In this document: positions 24,876 through 35,316 of the stretch, piece by piece | Position numbering within the stretch: position 1 is the first letter of the stretch | Layout: every line of letters starts with the position of its first letter | Assembly (NCBI RefSeq): GCF_001747105.1 | Contig: NZ_MDGQ01000003.1 | Location: forward strand, 496,001 to 560,000 | DNA length: 64,000 nucleotides | Direction: 5' to 3' | Origin: Roseivirga misakiensis | GTDB lineage: Bacteria > Bacteroidota > Bacteroidia > Cytophagales > Cyclobacteriaceae | Position numbers and translations under genes: made by a program | Notes under the pieces: model-generated | Seen by the model: the letters and a program-made list of their open reading frames with translations, nothing else | Told to the model about the DNA's origin: nothing | Databases searched by the model: none

Positions 24876-25424
24876 TTAAGCCTCTAGTATTACTTTGATA
24901 AACTTCTTCTGCAGTTCCAGGTAGCTCAAGTCTTTGTGCGCCTTGCTCAAAACATAACCACCTTCAAACATGGCATAAAGCTCATTAGCCTTTTCTTCAG
25001 CTTTCTCTACCCCCCTTCTCTCGAGGTAACCTGCCAGACTACTTTGCCAGCCTTTGAATACCCGATCGCAAGCTTTCCGGATGTTCTCATCTATGACTCC
25101 AGAAGCTAGGGCCACTGCCGCAATGGGGCAAGCATCCTCAAAATCCGAGTCTTTAAGCTCCTTTACCATCACATCCACCATTGCACTTAACCCTTCGGCG
25201 GCATCTTTACCACGAATTGCATCGCCGTATTTTTGCATCATGGCCTCACCACCATATATAATTGCAGCTTGAATCAATTCATCCTTACCCTCTGGAAAAT
25301 GATGGTAGAGACTACCTTTCGGTACTTCGACAGATTTTAGTATTTCATTGATACCCGTACCAAAGTAGCCCTTCTTTCGAATGAGTTTGGAAGTAGTTGA
25401 AACAAGTTTTTCTCTGGTATTCAC
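24876..25424 (-). CDS. TetR/AcrR-family repressor, LmrA/YxaF-like
   Basis: A 182-residue protein. The N-terminal DNA-binding domain is typical: TREKLVSTTSKLIRKKGYFGTGINEILKSVEVPKGSLYHHFPEGKDEL spans about residues 3-49, with the recognition helix around VPKGSLYHHF. The C-terminal ligand domain has the ACPIAAVALASG block of the LmrA/YxaF branch. It is probably autoregulated: a -7 box lies 5 bases from its start and an operator directly behind that box. Likely ligands are small aromatic or lipophilic compounds, judging from relatives (inference). The thioesterase gene is the evident target. Confidence 0.9.
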   Translation of the reverse strand: MNTREKLVSTTSKLIRKKGYFGTGINEILKSVEVPKGSLYHHFPEGKDELIQAAIIYGGEAMMQKYGDAIRGKDAAEGLSAMVDVMVKELKDSDFEDACPIAAVALASGVIDENIRKACDRVFKGWQSSLAGYLERRGVEKAEEKANELYAMFEGGYVLSKAHKDLSYLELQKKFIKVILEA

Positions 25425-25428
25425 ATTT

Positions 25429-25436
25429 CAAATATA
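25429..25436 (-). promoter_or_regulatory. -7 box TATATTTG of tetR
   Basis: TATATTTG on the minus strand, ending 5 bases before the tetR ATG, so the mRNA would be leaderless or nearly so. The operator at 25441-25459 occupies the spacer just upstream; binding there would block RNA polymerase. Confidence 0.55.
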
Positions 25437-25440
25437 TAAA

Positions 25441-25459
25441 ATTAGACTGAATGGTCTAT
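25441..25459. promoter_or_regulatory. TetR-type operator before tetR
   Basis: ATTAGACTGAATGGTCTAT, an imperfect palindrome with TAGAC and GTCTA arms. Together with 24842-24860 it forms a matched pair, the expected picture for an autoregulated local repressor. It resembles the box described for LmrA/YxaF regulators of Bacillus. Confidence 0.7.
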
Positions 25460-25473
25460 CGATAACACAAAAA

Positions 25474-25497
25474 AAGCCTCAACAAATGTTGAGGCTT
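25474..25497 (-). terminator. Terminator after dnaK
   Basis: Perfect 10-bp stem AAGCCTCAAC / GTTGAGGCTT with a 4-base loop, followed on the minus strand by a run of seven T. It isolates dnaK from the tetR promoter. Confidence 0.88.
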
Positions 25498-25519
25498 CAT
25501 ATCTATATTAAAGAGAGGC

Positions 25520-27454
25520 TTATTTTACCTCCTCGTATTCTACGTCAGATACGTCATCTGCGCCACCTTCTGGAGCTGAAGCACCTTGATCAGCACCAGC
25601 TGCACCTGCATCAGGGCCTGGCTGACCAGCACCACCTTCAGCAGCTTGCTGAGCAGCGTACATCTCTTGTGATGCAGCTTCCCAAGCTTTATTCAAGGCT
25701 TCCATTGCCGTATCGATAGAATCAACATCTTGGCTACCATGTGCTGTCTTCAAGTTTGCTAAAGCTTCTTCGATTGGCTTTTTGTTCTCGTCAGACAATT
25801 TATCACCGTAGTCCTTCAACTGCTTTTCAGTTTGGAAGATTAATGAATCCGCACCGTTTAGCTTGTCGATTTTCTCCTTCTCTTTCTTATCCGCTTCAGC
25901 GTTTGCTTCAGCTTCTTGCTTCATTTTCTCGATTTCTGCATCTGTCAAGCCAGAAGAAGCTTCGATTCTAATGTTCTGCTCTTTTCCTGTGCCTTTGTCT
26001 TTCGCAGACACCTTCATGATACCATTGGCATCAATATCGAAAGTCACTTCGATCTGAGGAACACCTCTTTGTGCTGGTGGAATATCGCTTAAGTGGAAAC
26101 GACCAATTGTTCTGTTATCCTTAGCCATCGGACGCTCACCTTGTAATACGTGAATTTCCACTGAAGGCTGGTTATCGGCAGCTGTCGAGAATACTTCAGA
26201 TTTCTTAGCCGGAATCGTAGTATTAGACTCGATTAACTTAGTGAAAACACCACCCATTGTCTCAATTCCTAGAGAAAGTGGCGTTACGTCTAATAGTAAT
26301 ACGTCTTTTACCTCACCTGTTAGTACACCACCTTGGATAGCTGCACCGATCGCTACTACCTCATCTGGGTTTACCCCTTTAGAAGGCTTTTTACCGAAGA
26401 ATTTCTCAACTTCTTCCTGAATCACAGGGATTCTAGTAGAACCACCCACCAAGATTACTTCATCAATGTCAGAAGTGCTGTATCCAGCATCGCTCATAGC
26501 CTTCTTCACAGGCTCCATTGATCTTTTCACCAAGTTATCGGCCAAAGACTCAAACTTAGCTCTTGAAAGTGTTCTTACTAAGTGTTTCGGCACACCATCA
26601 ACCGGCATAATGTATGGCAAGTTAATTTCGGTAGAAGCAGAAGATGATAATTCAATTTTTGCTTTCTCAGCAGCCTCTTTCAAACGCTGCAATGCCATTG
26701 GGTCTTTCGTTAAGTCAATGCCTTCATCAGCTTTGAATTCTCCCGCTAACCAATCGATAATTACTTGATCGAAATCGTCACCACCTAAGTGTACATCACC
26801 ATTGGTAGATTTTACTTCGAAAACGCCGTCACCTAACTCAAGAATAGAGATATCGAATGTACCTCCACCTAAATCGTAAACAGCGATCTTCTGATCTGTA
26901 TCTTTTTTATCTAAACCGTAAGCCAATGCCGCTGCAGTAGGCTCGTTGATAATTCTTTTTACTTCAAGGCCAGCAATTTGTCCTGCCTCTTTAGTTGCTT
27001 GTCTCTCAGCATCGTTGAAGTATGCAGGTACAGTCACTACAGCTTCAGTAACTTCTGTTCCCAAATAATCTTCAGCCGTTGACTTCATTTTCTGAAGTAC
27101 CATAGCTGATAATTCTTGTGGTGTATAATTTCTGTCACCGATCTTTACTCTTACGGTGTCATTATTACCCTTTTCTACTTCGTAGGCAATACCTCTTAAC
27201 TCTTCAGAAACGTTACTGTGTTTTTTACCCATGAAACGCTTCACCGAGCTGATAGTGTTTTTCGGGTTAGTAATCGCCTGTCTTTTCGCAGGGTCACCAA
27301 CTTTTCTTTCACCATTACCGTTGTCCAAAAACGCCACAATCGAAGGTGTCGTTCTTTTTCCTTCACTGTTAGGAATTACAACTGGCTCGTTACCTTCCAT
27401 TACCGCTACACACGAGTTGGTAGTACCTAAGTCAATTCCAATAATTTTTCCCAT
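25520..27454 (-). CDS. dnaK: Chaperone DnaK (Hsp70)
   Basis: A 644-residue protein of standard length. The ATPase domain has [16 protein letters not shown] at the start, [14 protein letters not shown] and [11 protein letters not shown]. The linker [15 protein letters not shown] leads to the substrate domain, and the flexible Gly/Ala-rich tail ends in DVEYEEVK. It refolds proteins with DnaJ and GrpE, which are encoded at 49.8-51.6 kb, not next to it. No CIRCE-like inverted repeat is seen upstream. Confidence 0.99.
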   Translation of the reverse strand: MGKIIGIDLGTTNSCVAVMEGNEPVVIPNSEGKRTTPSIVAFLDNGNGERKVGDPAKRQAITNPKNTISSVKRFMGKKHSNVSEELRGIAYEVEKGNNDTVRVKIGDRNYTPQELSAMVLQKMKSTAEDYLGTEVTEAVVTVPAYFNDAERQATKEAGQIAGLEVKRIINEPTAAALAYGLDKKDTDQKIAVYDLGGGTFDISILELGDGVFEVKSTNGDVHLGGDDFDQVIIDWLAGEFKADEGIDLTKDPMALQRLKEAAEKAKIELSSSASTEINLPYIMPVDGVPKHLVRTLSRAKFESLADNLVKRSMEPVKKAMSDAGYSTSDIDEVILVGGSTRIPVIQEEVEKFFGKKPSKGVNPDEVVAIGAAIQGGVLTGEVKDVLLLDVTPLSLGIETMGGVFTKLIESNTTIPAKKSEVFSTAADNQPSVEIHVLQGERPMAKDNRTIGRFHLSDIPPAQRGVPQIEVTFDIDANGIMKVSAKDKGTGKEQNIRIEASSGLTDAEIEKMKQEAEANAEADKKEKEKIDKLNGADSLIFQTEKQLKDYGDKLSDENKKPIEEALANLKTAHGSQDVDSIDTAMEALNKAWEAASQEMYAAQQAAEGGAGQPGPDAGAAGADQGASAPEGGADDVSDVEYEEVK

Positions 27455-27592
27455 GATCTATAAATAAATGTCTTTCTAAATTCTATTCAACACGCTCCTT
27501 TTATCAATGGTTGTGCCAATTGGTTTTGGCTGACATTTGGTGACACATTGGCAGAAATGGGCCTAACCGAGTAAATCATACCTGACACATGT

Positions 27593-27600
27593 TATATTTG
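27593..27600 (+). promoter_or_regulatory. -7 box TATATTTG for the acyltransferase gene
   Basis: TATATTTG, 22 bases before the TTG start codon at 27623. No TTG at the expected -33 spacing. Confidence 0.45.
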
Positions 27601-27622
27601 CAGCACTTAACAGAATTTACTT

Positions 27623-28489
27623 TTGCGACTTTTCTACTATTTGGTCATTAAGCCTATTTCACTGCTTCCTTGGTCTGTGGTATATGGCATTTCTAACTTA
27701 CTGTACTTGGTGGGATACAAGATTATCCGCTATAGAGTAAGTGTAGTGCATAAAAACCTAACGAATTCGTTTCCCGATAAATCACCGAGCGAGATCAAGC
27801 AACTTCAAAACGATTTTTATCGCCACTTCTGCGATATTATGCTGGAGAGCTTTAAAATATTTAGCATTAGTGAAAAGGAAGCCAAAGAAAGGTTTGTAGC
27901 ACTGAACCCAGAAATTCTAAAACCGTACTTCGACAGAGGACAAAGCGTCATTCTTGTCGGCGGACATTATAATAATTGGGAAATGCTGGCAGTAGGTCTA
28001 GATTGTTATATAGATCACCAAAGTGTGGCCATTTACCATCGCATGAAGAATGAGTTCATGAACGAAAAAGCGCTACAATCGCGCAGTAAGTATGGCCTAA
28101 AAATGATTTCTCGACAGGAAGTGAAGGATTTCTTCGCTCAGTCAAAGGACTTAACGGTCACTATTTTTGGAGCAGACCAGTCACCTAGTATCGCGAAAAA
28201 GGTTTATTGGACAAATTTTCTAAACCAGGAAACTGCCGTCATGTTCGGCGTGGAAAAGTTTGCGCTGGAGAAAAATCTTCCAGTAGTATACGGGGCTATC
28301 AGTAAAGTAAAAAGAGGCCATTATGAGTTCACTATGGAAGTGCTCATTGAAGATCCTAGCCAGTGTGCTCATGGCGAAATTACAGAAGCCCATACCAGGC
28401 GATTAGAAAAACAAATCTTGGAAGACCCGCAATATTGGCTGTGGTCACACAAACGCTGGAAAAGAAAAAGAAAGTCTGAAGACACCTAG
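27623..28489 (+). CDS. LpxL/HtrB-family lipid A acyltransferase
   Basis: A 288-residue inner-membrane protein. An N-terminal hydrophobic segment (residues about 4-32) precedes the HX4E active-site motif in GGHYNNWEM (about residues 113-121) and the substrate motif GADQSP. It transfers a secondary acyl chain to lipid A or an aminolipid. The only plausible start is a TTG at 27623: an in-frame stop lies 15 bases upstream and no ATG occurs until after the membrane segment. The C-terminus is strongly basic (KRWKRKRKSE), as in other Bacteroidota members. Confidence 0.9.
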   Translation: MRLFYYLVIKPISLLPWSVVYGISNLLYLVGYKIIRYRVSVVHKNLTNSFPDKSPSEIKQLQNDFYRHFCDIMLESFKIFSISEKEAKERFVALNPEILKPYFDRGQSVILVGGHYNNWEMLAVGLDCYIDHQSVAIYHRMKNEFMNEKALQSRSKYGLKMISRQEVKDFFAQSKDLTVTIFGADQSPSIAKKVYWTNFLNQETAVMFGVEKFALEKNLPVVYGAISKVKRGHYEFTMEVLIEDPSQCAHGEITEAHTRRLEKQILEDPQYWLWSHKRWKRKRKSEDT

Positions 28490-28611
28490 TGTTTCTATCC
28501 AAAACACCTGTGTGTTCCATTTAGAAACACTGCTGGCAGTATAATAAATCATATCTATATGATTTACAGTGCCTTGCATGATTGGCACATCGCTTGGCTA
28601 TTGAAAGCCAA
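28488..28611. other. Row of four hairpins in the gap before the GIN-domain gene
   Basis: Four consecutive inverted repeats: AGTGTTTCTA/TAGAAACACT (28488-28531, with an inner AACAC/GTGTT), TAAATCATA/TATGATTTA (28545-28566), GTGCC/GGCAC (28569-28588) and TTGGCT/AGCCAA (28594-28611). None has a T tract, so they are not simple terminators. They could form a structured leader for the GIN gene or a small RNA. Confidence 0.5.
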
Positions 28612-28622
28612 AGTAAAAAATC

Positions 28623-29528
28623 ATGAAAATCATTAAAATATACATCACAGCATTATTCATCGCTTGCATCGGTCAATTAGCGCAAGCACAAGTAAAAGGC
28701 AACGGTCAAACTGAAATGAGAGCCTTTGATATGAAAAATATCGAGAAGATCGTTTTCAACGTGACAGTTGATGCCGAGATTGATCTATCCAGTTCAAGCG
28801 AACTTTTTGTGGGTGTAGACAATAACCTTTTCGATCACATGATCATTAAGCAAAAAGGCAATACGCTGCATATTGATCAAAAAGATTGGATTGAACCAAC
28901 AGAAAATATCAAAGTAATATTCGGAGCCCAGGGACTTAAAAAACTCAAAAACACAGCATGGGGTCACATAAGGCTAATTAATGTAAATCAAGAATCATTT
29001 GATGCGCAAATGAATGTGGGCACTTTGCAAATGATAGGTAAACTGAAAGAAGTAACCGTGACTACAAATTCTGGAAAGGTAGACCTAAACAAATTACAAG
29101 CGGAAAAGGCCAAAACAACAATTAATGGCAATGGAAGGATCATTGTGAACGCTGATGAAATCAATTACAAGGGAGAGAGTTTTGGACAGCTTATTTACTT
29201 AGGATCGCCAGAATTGAATGCTAAATCAACAAACGCTGATTTTACTGTAACTGAGTACGAGCAATTCCTAAATCAAGAAAAGACTCCTGTTGAGTTTGTA
29301 GAGGTGAAATTGAAGAACAACACGTTGAGAAGACGCCATATTAAATTCCAAGGTCCTGTGGAAAAACCATTCGGTTATGGAGCACCGATCGGCCCGAAAG
29401 CTGTGAAAAAGGAGACCTTACCTGTCGGTACGCGAATTTATCAGGAGACTACACTCGGAAAAGATAAGCTCCTGATTACCATCAGCAAAGAAAACGAGGG
29501 GCAAGTACTCAAACTTTTCAAAGAATAA
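28623..29528 (+). CDS. Secreted head-GIN (DUF2807) domain protein
   Basis: A 301-residue protein with a signal peptide (ends QLAQAQ). The body has the repetitive beta-strand texture of the GIN domain (DUF2807): KNIEKIVFNVTVDAEIDL, VGVDNNLFDHMIIKQKGNTL, GLKKLKNTAWGHIRL, VTVTTNSGKVDLNKL. These parallel beta-helix domains are widespread in Bacteroidota envelopes; the role is unknown. Compared with typical family members, the C-terminal 80 residues (from about 220) are an extra, more charged extension. A terminator follows. Confidence 0.85.
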   Translation: MKIIKIYITALFIACIGQLAQAQVKGNGQTEMRAFDMKNIEKIVFNVTVDAEIDLSSSSELFVGVDNNLFDHMIIKQKGNTLHIDQKDWIEPTENIKVIFGAQGLKKLKNTAWGHIRLINVNQESFDAQMNVGTLQMIGKLKEVTVTTNSGKVDLNKLQAEKAKTTINGNGRIIVNADEINYKGESFGQLIYLGSPELNAKSTNADFTVTEYEQFLNQEKTPVEFVEVKLKNNTLRRRHIKFQGPVEKPFGYGAPIGPKAVKKETLPVGTRIYQETTLGKDKLLITISKENEGQVLKLFKE

Positions 29529-29550
29529 AATTCAACAAGCTACCCTTTTC

Positions 29551-29586
29551 AAAAACCATTTGTTCCTCGTGTTCAAATGGTTTTTT
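29551..29586 (+). terminator. Terminator after the GIN-domain gene
   Basis: Inverted repeat AAAAACCATTTG / CAAATGGTTTTT with an 11-base loop and a T-rich tail. Confidence 0.85.
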
Positions 29587-29687
29587 ATTTGTCCTTTCAC
29601 TGACGCCAATCATCAATAGAATTGGCCTAAAAAAGGCGAACTGTTTCTAAAGCTGAGATTGAATAATTAAATTAAGATTTCAGTAAT

Positions 29688-32042
29688 ATGTTAAAGAGAG
29701 CAAATCTTAAAATAGGCTTTAAACACGTGGCTGTAGCATCGGTTCTGTTTATGAGCCTTGTTGTTTTAAAGTCTTGTCAGCAAAAAAGCGAAGAGAACGT
29801 TCAAAGTGAGCTAACCCATGAATTTTCGGGTCAGGCGAACTACGTACCTGAGGTTGTAGACTTCAACCTTCATGTGCGGCCGCTACTCTCTGACAGATGT
29901 TTTGCGTGCCACGGACCGGATGCCAATAAAAGAGATTCTGGATTCAGGTTAGATACAGAGGAAGGCGCTTACGCTGCCTTGAAAGATAAACCAGACGTTT
30001 TCGGGATTGTGCCGGGAGATGCCGCCAATTCTGAAGTAATCAAAAGAATTACCGCCACCGAGCCAGATGTAGTGATGCCACCGCCAGCCTCAAATTTGGT
30101 TTTATCGGCCACTGAAAAAGAAATTTTAAAGAAATGGGTTGATCAAGGCGCTCAATGGAAAAGGCACTGGTCTTTTATTCCTGTTGCTGCGCAAGAACTA
30201 CCTGATGGAAATGATTGGACGCAAAACGAAGTTGATCATTGGATAGCTCAGAAATTTGAAGAAAAAGGGTTTTCTCCATCGGAAAAAGCCTCCAAAGCAA
30301 GACTACTACGCCGAGCCAGCTTCGACCTGACTGGGTTACCCCCAAGCGATGCATTGCGAGCGTCATTTATGGCCGACAATTCACCCGATGCCTTTGAAAA
30401 AGCAGTAGACAAGTTAATGGACTCTCCTGCCTATGGCGAACATATGGCCACCGCTTGGTTGGATTTAGCACGTTACTCTGACACACATGGCTATCAGGAT
30501 GACTTGGAGCGTATAATGTGGCCATGGAGAGACTGGGTGATCAAGGCATTTAATGAAAATATGTCTTATAAGACTTTTGTGACTTGGCAACTGGCTGGCG
30601 ATTTATTGCCAGACCCGTCCAAAGAACAAATCTTGGCCACGGCCTTCAATAGAAATCATAAAATCACGCAAGAGGGTGGTGTAATTCAAGAAGAATATCG
30701 TGTGGAATACGTTACTGATCGGGTAAACACTTTCGGCAAAGCGTTTATGGGGCTTACCCTTGAATGCGCCAAATGTCACGACCACAAATACGATCCTATA
30801 TCCCAAAAAGAGTTTTTTAGCGTCTACTCTTTTTTCAACTCGATTCCAGAAAAAGGTAGAATTGAGTACGGAGAAATTCCAGCACCAAAAATCAAAATCA
30901 CAGATAAAGACTTGAAAGGCATTCTCAAATTCGTCAATGCTAAAAACTTCAAAGGTGATGACCTCAGTGTGATGGTCATGAAAGACTCCGTAAAATCTAG
31001 GCCAACTTTCGTTTTAAACAGAGGCCAATATGACGCTCCAGGTGAGCAGGTTTACCCAACGACTCCAAAAGCAGTAAAGGCTTTTGGCAATCACCTTTCC
31101 AAAGACAGAATGGGGTTGGCAAAATGGCTTTTTGACAAGAAGAATCCATTAACGGCACGCGTGACCGTCAATCGAATTTGGCAGTCATTTTTTGGTACTG
31201 GTTTAGTGGATACGCCGGGCGATTTCGGAAATCAGGGCAGCCTTCCTTCCCACCCAGAGTTACTGGATTACCTCGCTTATGAATTCATGGAATCTGACTG
31301 GGATTTGCAGGCGCTTCAAAAGAAAATTCTACTATCTGCCACTTATCAGCAAAGCTCTAAGGTGACGGAAGACTTACTTGAAAGAGACCCAGAAAACAAA
31401 TGGCTGACCCGTGGCCCTCGCTACAGAATGTCTTTTGAAATGATTAGGGATAATGTGCTAGCGGTTAGTGGCCTACTGAATAAAGAAGTTGGTGGACCGA
31501 GTGTAAAACCGTATCAACCTGAAGGGCTTTGGGCCGAAACAACTTCTGGAGTTGGCTTGACTAAGTACATTCCAGACGATGGTGATGCACTGTATAGAAG
31601 AAGCCTTTATACTTTCTGGAAAAGAACTGTGCCGCCACCCGCTATGATCACTTTCGATGCGGCTTCTAGGGATTTATGCGAGGTAGATCGCCAAAAAACT
31701 AATACACCACTTCAGGCTTTGGTAATGATGAATGACCCGCAAGTGCTAGAGGCATCAAGGGTGCTGGCTTACCAAGCGATCGACCAGAAAAAGAGTAATA
31801 AAGAAGGGATAAGCTATGTCTTTGAAAAGATTCTAGGCCGAGTTCCTTCAGAAGAAGAGGAAAGAATTTTGACTGCGTTTTTAGAGAAGGAACTTGATCG
31901 ATTTAAATCCTCACCAGAAAATACTGAAGCCTATTTAAGTGTGGGTAATTATCCGCAAAAAATACAAACTGCAGAAGCGGCCGCCTACATGTCCGTGATT
32001 AATACCATTTTTAATTTAGACGAGGCTATATCTAAAACATAA
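29688..32042 (+). CDS. Planctomycete-type cytochrome protein: PSCyt1, DUF1549, DUF1553
   Basis: A 784-residue probable lipoprotein (lipobox LKSC at residues 27-30). A PSCyt1 cytochrome domain with CFACH (residues 71-75) and [11 protein letters not shown] / VMPPPAS follows. Then come DUF1549 (about 155-370, [30 protein letters not shown] with a second CxxCH) and DUF1553 (about 475-760, [38 protein letters not shown]). The set is abundant in Planctomycetes and also found in marine Bacteroidota, often near carbohydrate or sulfatase loci; the reaction is unknown. It heads a five-gene, tightly packed operon. Confidence 0.92.
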   Translation: MLKRANLKIGFKHVAVASVLFMSLVVLKSCQQKSEENVQSELTHEFSGQANYVPEVVDFNLHVRPLLSDRCFACHGPDANKRDSGFRLDTEEGAYAALKDKPDVFGIVPGDAANSEVIKRITATEPDVVMPPPASNLVLSATEKEILKKWVDQGAQWKRHWSFIPVAAQELPDGNDWTQNEVDHWIAQKFEEKGFSPSEKASKARLLRRASFDLTGLPPSDALRASFMADNSPDAFEKAVDKLMDSPAYGEHMATAWLDLARYSDTHGYQDDLERIMWPWRDWVIKAFNENMSYKTFVTWQLAGDLLPDPSKEQILATAFNRNHKITQEGGVIQEEYRVEYVTDRVNTFGKAFMGLTLECAKCHDHKYDPISQKEFFSVYSFFNSIPEKGRIEYGEIPAPKIKITDKDLKGILKFVNAKNFKGDDLSVMVMKDSVKSRPTFVLNRGQYDAPGEQVYPTTPKAVKAFGNHLSKDRMGLAKWLFDKKNPLTARVTVNRIWQSFFGTGLVDTPGDFGNQGSLPSHPELLDYLAYEFMESDWDLQALQKKILLSATYQQSSKVTEDLLERDPENKWLTRGPRYRMSFEMIRDNVLAVSGLLNKEVGGPSVKPYQPEGLWAETTSGVGLTKYIPDDGDALYRRSLYTFWKRTVPPPAMITFDAASRDLCEVDRQKTNTPLQALVMMNDPQVLEASRVLAYQAIDQKKSNKEGISYVFEKILGRVPSEEEERILTAFLEKELDRFKSSPENTEAYLSVGNYPQKIQTAEAAAYMSVINTIFNLDEAISKT

Positions 32043-32043
32043 G

Positions 32044-33498
32044 ATGCACAAGGAAGAGAAGAATTTTCATTATAACATGAACAGGCGACACTTTCTATCG
32101 AAAGCAAGCCTTGGTTTGGGTGGCCTTGGATTGGCGTCACTTTTATCCCCGAAAAGCCTGTTCGGTGGATCAAGCACACCTGGTCCAGAAGATTTTAGGC
32201 ATGTGGCACCGAAGGCTAAAAGGGTGATCTACCTTTTTCAAAGTGGTGGTCCGTCACAATTGGAACTCTTTGACTATAAGCCAACGCTTAGGCAAATGAA
32301 TGGCGAGGAACTGCCCGAATCTGTCAGAAATGGTCAGCGCCTTACGGGCATGACATCGGGGCAAAAGAATTTTCCACTCGCTGGATCTATCTTCGATTTT
32401 AAACAATATGGTGAAAGCCGAGCATGGGTGAGCGACATTATGCCGTACACCTCGAAAGTGGTGGACGACTTATGCTTTATCAAAAGTCTCCATACCGAAG
32501 CCATTAACCATGATCCAGCCATTACGTTTTTCCAAACCGGATCGCAGCAGCCTGGTAGACCGAGCATGGGCTCATGGCTCAGCTACGGCTTAGGCAGCGA
32601 CAATGACAACCTTCCTGCTTTCTCCGTTTTACTCTCTCGTGGAAGCGGCCGGCCGCAAGGTCAGCCACTTTATTCAAGGTTATGGGGTAATGGATTTTTA
32701 AATTCTGTTCATCAAGGCGTTCAGTTCCGTTCTGGAAAGGACCCTGTGCTTTATTTGAAAGACCCAAAAGGCATGTCTAAAATGGATCGGCGTAGCATGC
32801 TTGACCATCTTTCGCAATTAAATTCCATCCACTCCGCTGAATTTGGTGACCCAGAAATCAACGCTAGAATTGCTCAGTATGAATTGGCTTATCGCATGCA
32901 GACTTCTGTGCCCGAAACCATGGATATTTCCAAGGAACCAGACCATATTTACCGCATGTATGGGGCGGATGTGGCACAACCTGGCACTTTTGCCGCAAAC
33001 TGCCTTTTAGCAAGACGATTGGCCGAAAGAGACGTAAGATTTATTCAGCTTTATCATATGGGTTGGGATCAACATGATAACCTGCCGGGCGCCATACAAA
33101 AACAGGCCAAAGATGTGGATCAAGCATCGGCAGCACTGATTCTAGACTTAAAACAGCGCGGTATGTTAGATGATACCTTAGTGATTTGGGGTGGAGAATT
33201 CGGGCGAACGAACTACTCTCAAGGGACGCTGACTGAAACAAACTACGGAAGAGATCATCACCCAAGGTGCTTCACCATTTGGATGGCTGGAGGAGGCGTA
33301 AAACCAGGCATGTCTTACGGAGAAACCGACGATTTTGGCTACAACATTGCTAAAGACCCAGTACATGTTCATGACTTTCAGGCGACTATGCTCCACCTTT
33401 TAGGAATTGATCATGAAAAACTAACCTATAAATACCAAGGCAGAAGATTCCGACTGACAGATGTCAGTGGTCGAATCATTCATGATATTCTTGCTTAA
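32044..33498 (+). CDS. DUF1501 protein with Tat signal
   Basis: A 484-residue protein. The twin-arginine signal [20 protein letters not shown] begins at residue 13, so translation may start at the ATG at 32077 rather than 32044. The mature part matches DUF1501 (sulfatase-like alpha/beta fold): [53 protein letters not shown] and [24 protein letters not shown]1501 genes regularly follow PSCyt/DUF1553 genes. Tat export suggests a folded, cofactor- or metal-bearing enzyme outside the cytoplasm. One base separates it from the preceding stop. Confidence 0.92.
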   Translation: MHKEEKNFHYNMNRRHFLSKASLGLGGLGLASLLSPKSLFGGSSTPGPEDFRHVAPKAKRVIYLFQSGGPSQLELFDYKPTLRQMNGEELPESVRNGQRLTGMTSGQKNFPLAGSIFDFKQYGESRAWVSDIMPYTSKVVDDLCFIKSLHTEAINHDPAITFFQTGSQQPGRPSMGSWLSYGLGSDNDNLPAFSVLLSRGSGRPQGQPLYSRLWGNGFLNSVHQGVQFRSGKDPVLYLKDPKGMSKMDRRSMLDHLSQLNSIHSAEFGDPEINARIAQYELAYRMQTSVPETMDISKEPDHIYRMYGADVAQPGTFAANCLLARRLAERDVRFIQLYHMGWDQHDNLPGAIQKQAKDVDQASAALILDLKQRGMLDDTLVIWGGEFGRTNYSQGTLTETNYGRDHHPRCFTIWMAGGGVKPGMSYGETDDFGYNIAKDPVHVHDFQATMLHLLGIDHEKLTYKYQGRRFRLTDVSGRIIHDILA

Positions 33499-33499
33499 G

Positions 33500-34537
33500 A
33501 TGATGGATAGAAGGGCTTTTGTACAAAAATCTTTGACCGCGGCGGCGGGGCTAGCGGCTATGCCATCGTTAATCGTTCCTAACCGAACTGACAACCTCAT
33601 TTTAGGCCATAATTCGCATCGCTATACCATCGATACGCAATGGGGCAAACTAAATCCTGAGCAGTATCCAGTCAAAGATTGCCATGAAATGGTGCAAGAC
33701 TCCCAAGGCAGAATTCTTTTACTGACCAACGAGACAAAAAACAATGTGCTTGTCTATGACAAATCTGGCAAGCTATTAAAATCGTGGGGTACCACTTACC
33801 CTGGTGCTCATGGACTTACGCTTTCAAAGGAAAACGGTGAGGATTTTCTATTCATTTCGGATAACAACAGGCATCAGGTGATTAAAACCACTATTGATGG
33901 AAAAGTGGTGATGACATTGGATTATCCAGAAGAATCGGGACACTATCAAAAGCCAGAACAGTACATTCCTACGGAAGTAGCAATAGGCCCCAATGGCGAT
34001 ATTTACGTGGCCGATGGCTACGGCCAACAGTGGATCACGCAATATGATCATCAGGGAAAATTCATTCGCTCATTTGGTGGTCGTGGTACTGGGAAAGAAA
34101 ACTTACAAAACGCTCACGGTATTTGTTTGGATACGAGAAATGCAGCAAATCCGAGCTTGATTGTATCGGCGAGAGAAGAAAATGCCTTCAAAAAATACTC
34201 ATTGGACGGAGAATACCTTGAAACCATCCCCCTTCCTGGCGCCTATGTATGCCGACCGGTTATTAAAGGTGATTACCTCTATGCAGCAGTTCTAAAATCT
34301 AGAGCCTATGGTGGTGACCCATCAGGTTTTGTCACGATTTTGGATAAAGAAAATAGAGTGATTTCTAATTTGGCAGGATCGACACCAAATTATTCTGGTA
34401 ACACGCTTCAAGAAATCTATCAAACCATAAAAGTATTTCTATACCCGCATGACGTTTGCGTAGATGACGACGAAAACCTATATGTTGCCCAATGGAATTC
34501 AGGGCACATTTACCCCTATAAACTAACTAGGGTATGA
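33500..34537 (+). CDS. NHL-repeat protein with Tat signal
   Basis: A 345-residue protein with a twin-arginine signal (MMDRRAFVQKSLTAAAGLAA). Starting at 33500 places it one base after the DUF1501 stop; an upstream in-frame ATG at 33461 would overlap that gene and spoil the signal peptide. The mature part is an NHL-type six-bladed propeller: NNVLVYDKSGKLLKSWG, PNGDIYVADGYGQQWITQYD, FIRSFGGRGTGKENLQNAHG, PHDVCVDDDENLYVAQW. It probably binds a partner or a polymer; no catalytic site can be named. It overlaps the next gene by four bases (ATGA). Confidence 0.88.
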   Translation: MMDRRAFVQKSLTAAAGLAAMPSLIVPNRTDNLILGHNSHRYTIDTQWGKLNPEQYPVKDCHEMVQDSQGRILLLTNETKNNVLVYDKSGKLLKSWGTTYPGAHGLTLSKENGEDFLFISDNNRHQVIKTTIDGKVVMTLDYPEESGHYQKPEQYIPTEVAIGPNGDIYVADGYGQQWITQYDHQGKFIRSFGGRGTGKENLQNAHGICLDTRNAANPSLIVSAREENAFKKYSLDGEYLETIPLPGAYVCRPVIKGDYLYAAVLKSRAYGGDPSGFVTILDKENRVISNLAGSTPNYSGNTLQEIYQTIKVFLYPHDVCVDDDENLYVAQWNSGHIYPYKLTRV

Positions 34538-35316
34538 AAAGAATATTGACACTAATTCTGTTGTGTTCAGTATTTATCCTGAACGGCCAAACGTATCAGT
34601 TGGCAAAGCCATTAGTGAAAGTTGAGGGAGAAAGCTTCTTTGAAAATAGTGCTATCATTCGCTGTGAATTCGATTTAAAGGGAGCTGTGATTCGCTACAC
34701 ATTAGATGATAGTGAGCCTAATCAAAGGTCAAAACGCTACAAAAAGCCACTAACAATCAAAAAATCTACAACGATCAAAGTAAAAGCATTCAAAAATGGT
34801 TTTCAGGCTTCGAAAACTGTTCGTCTGGACCTTTTCAAAATGACGGCTCCACTAACCTCCATCAAACTTAGCCCCGAACCTAGCGGTACCTATATGGCCG
34901 AAGGAGCCAAAACATTGAATGACCAAAAGGCAGGTTCCTTCAACTTTCGGGATGGTCGTTGGGTAGGTTACAACAAAGGACCTGTTACTATTGATATCGA
35001 CTTGGGTAAGGTTGTTCAAAAAGAAAAGTTAGTCTTGAGCACCCTTGTAAGTCCAGATTCATGGATTATGAGGCCAGAATACTTGAGCTACACGCATTCA
35101 ATTGACGGAAAAGACTTTGAACAGGAGACCAGAATTGGGATGATTGGGATGATCTCAACCGAAACGGCCTACAAACGATTCTGGCATCTCGCCATGGAAG
35201 GACCCTATAGGTATGTAAGAATAACAATTAAGCCACTTTCTGCTATACCAAATTGGCATCCAGGCAAAGGGCAACCAGGCTGGCTGTTTATTGATGAAAT
35301 ATTTATTCAGCAATGA
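34534..35316 (+). CDS. Secreted CHB_HEX and discoidin-like domain protein
   Basis: A 260-residue protein with a signal peptide (ends FILNGQ). Residues about 25-105 form a CHB_HEX_C_1-type beta domain (IRYTLDDSEPNQRSKRYKKP, STTIKVKAF). Residues about 110-260 look like an F5/8 type C fold (FRDGRWVGYNKGPVTIDIDLG, YVRITIKPL, NWHPGKGQPGWLFIDEIF). Both are commonly sugar-binding or structural modules. The same two-module unit forms the end of the next gene. It overlaps its neighbours by four bases on each side, indicating translational coupling. Confidence 0.82.
   Translation: MKRILTLILLCSVFILNGQTYQLAKPLVKVEGESFFENSAIIRCEFDLKGAVIRYTLDDSEPNQRSKRYKKPLTIKKSTTIKVKAFKNGFQASKTVRLDLFKMTAPLTSIKLSPEPSGTYMAEGAKTLNDQKAGSFNFRDGRWVGYNKGPVTIDIDLGKVVQKEKLVLSTLVSPDSWIMRPEYLSYTHSIDGKDFEQETRIGMIGMISTETAYKRFWHLAMEGPYRYVRITIKPLSAIPNWHPGKGQPGWLFIDEIFIQQ

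Noticed and set aside
25381-27467. Several plus-strand ORFs of 60-112 codons opposite dnaK
   Set aside because: They lie antisense to a highly conserved gene, have no start context or recognisable protein pattern, and arise from codon bias on the coding strand.
33461-33499. Upstream start for the NHL protein
   Set aside because: It overlaps the DUF1501 gene and would put 13 residues before the twin-arginine signal.
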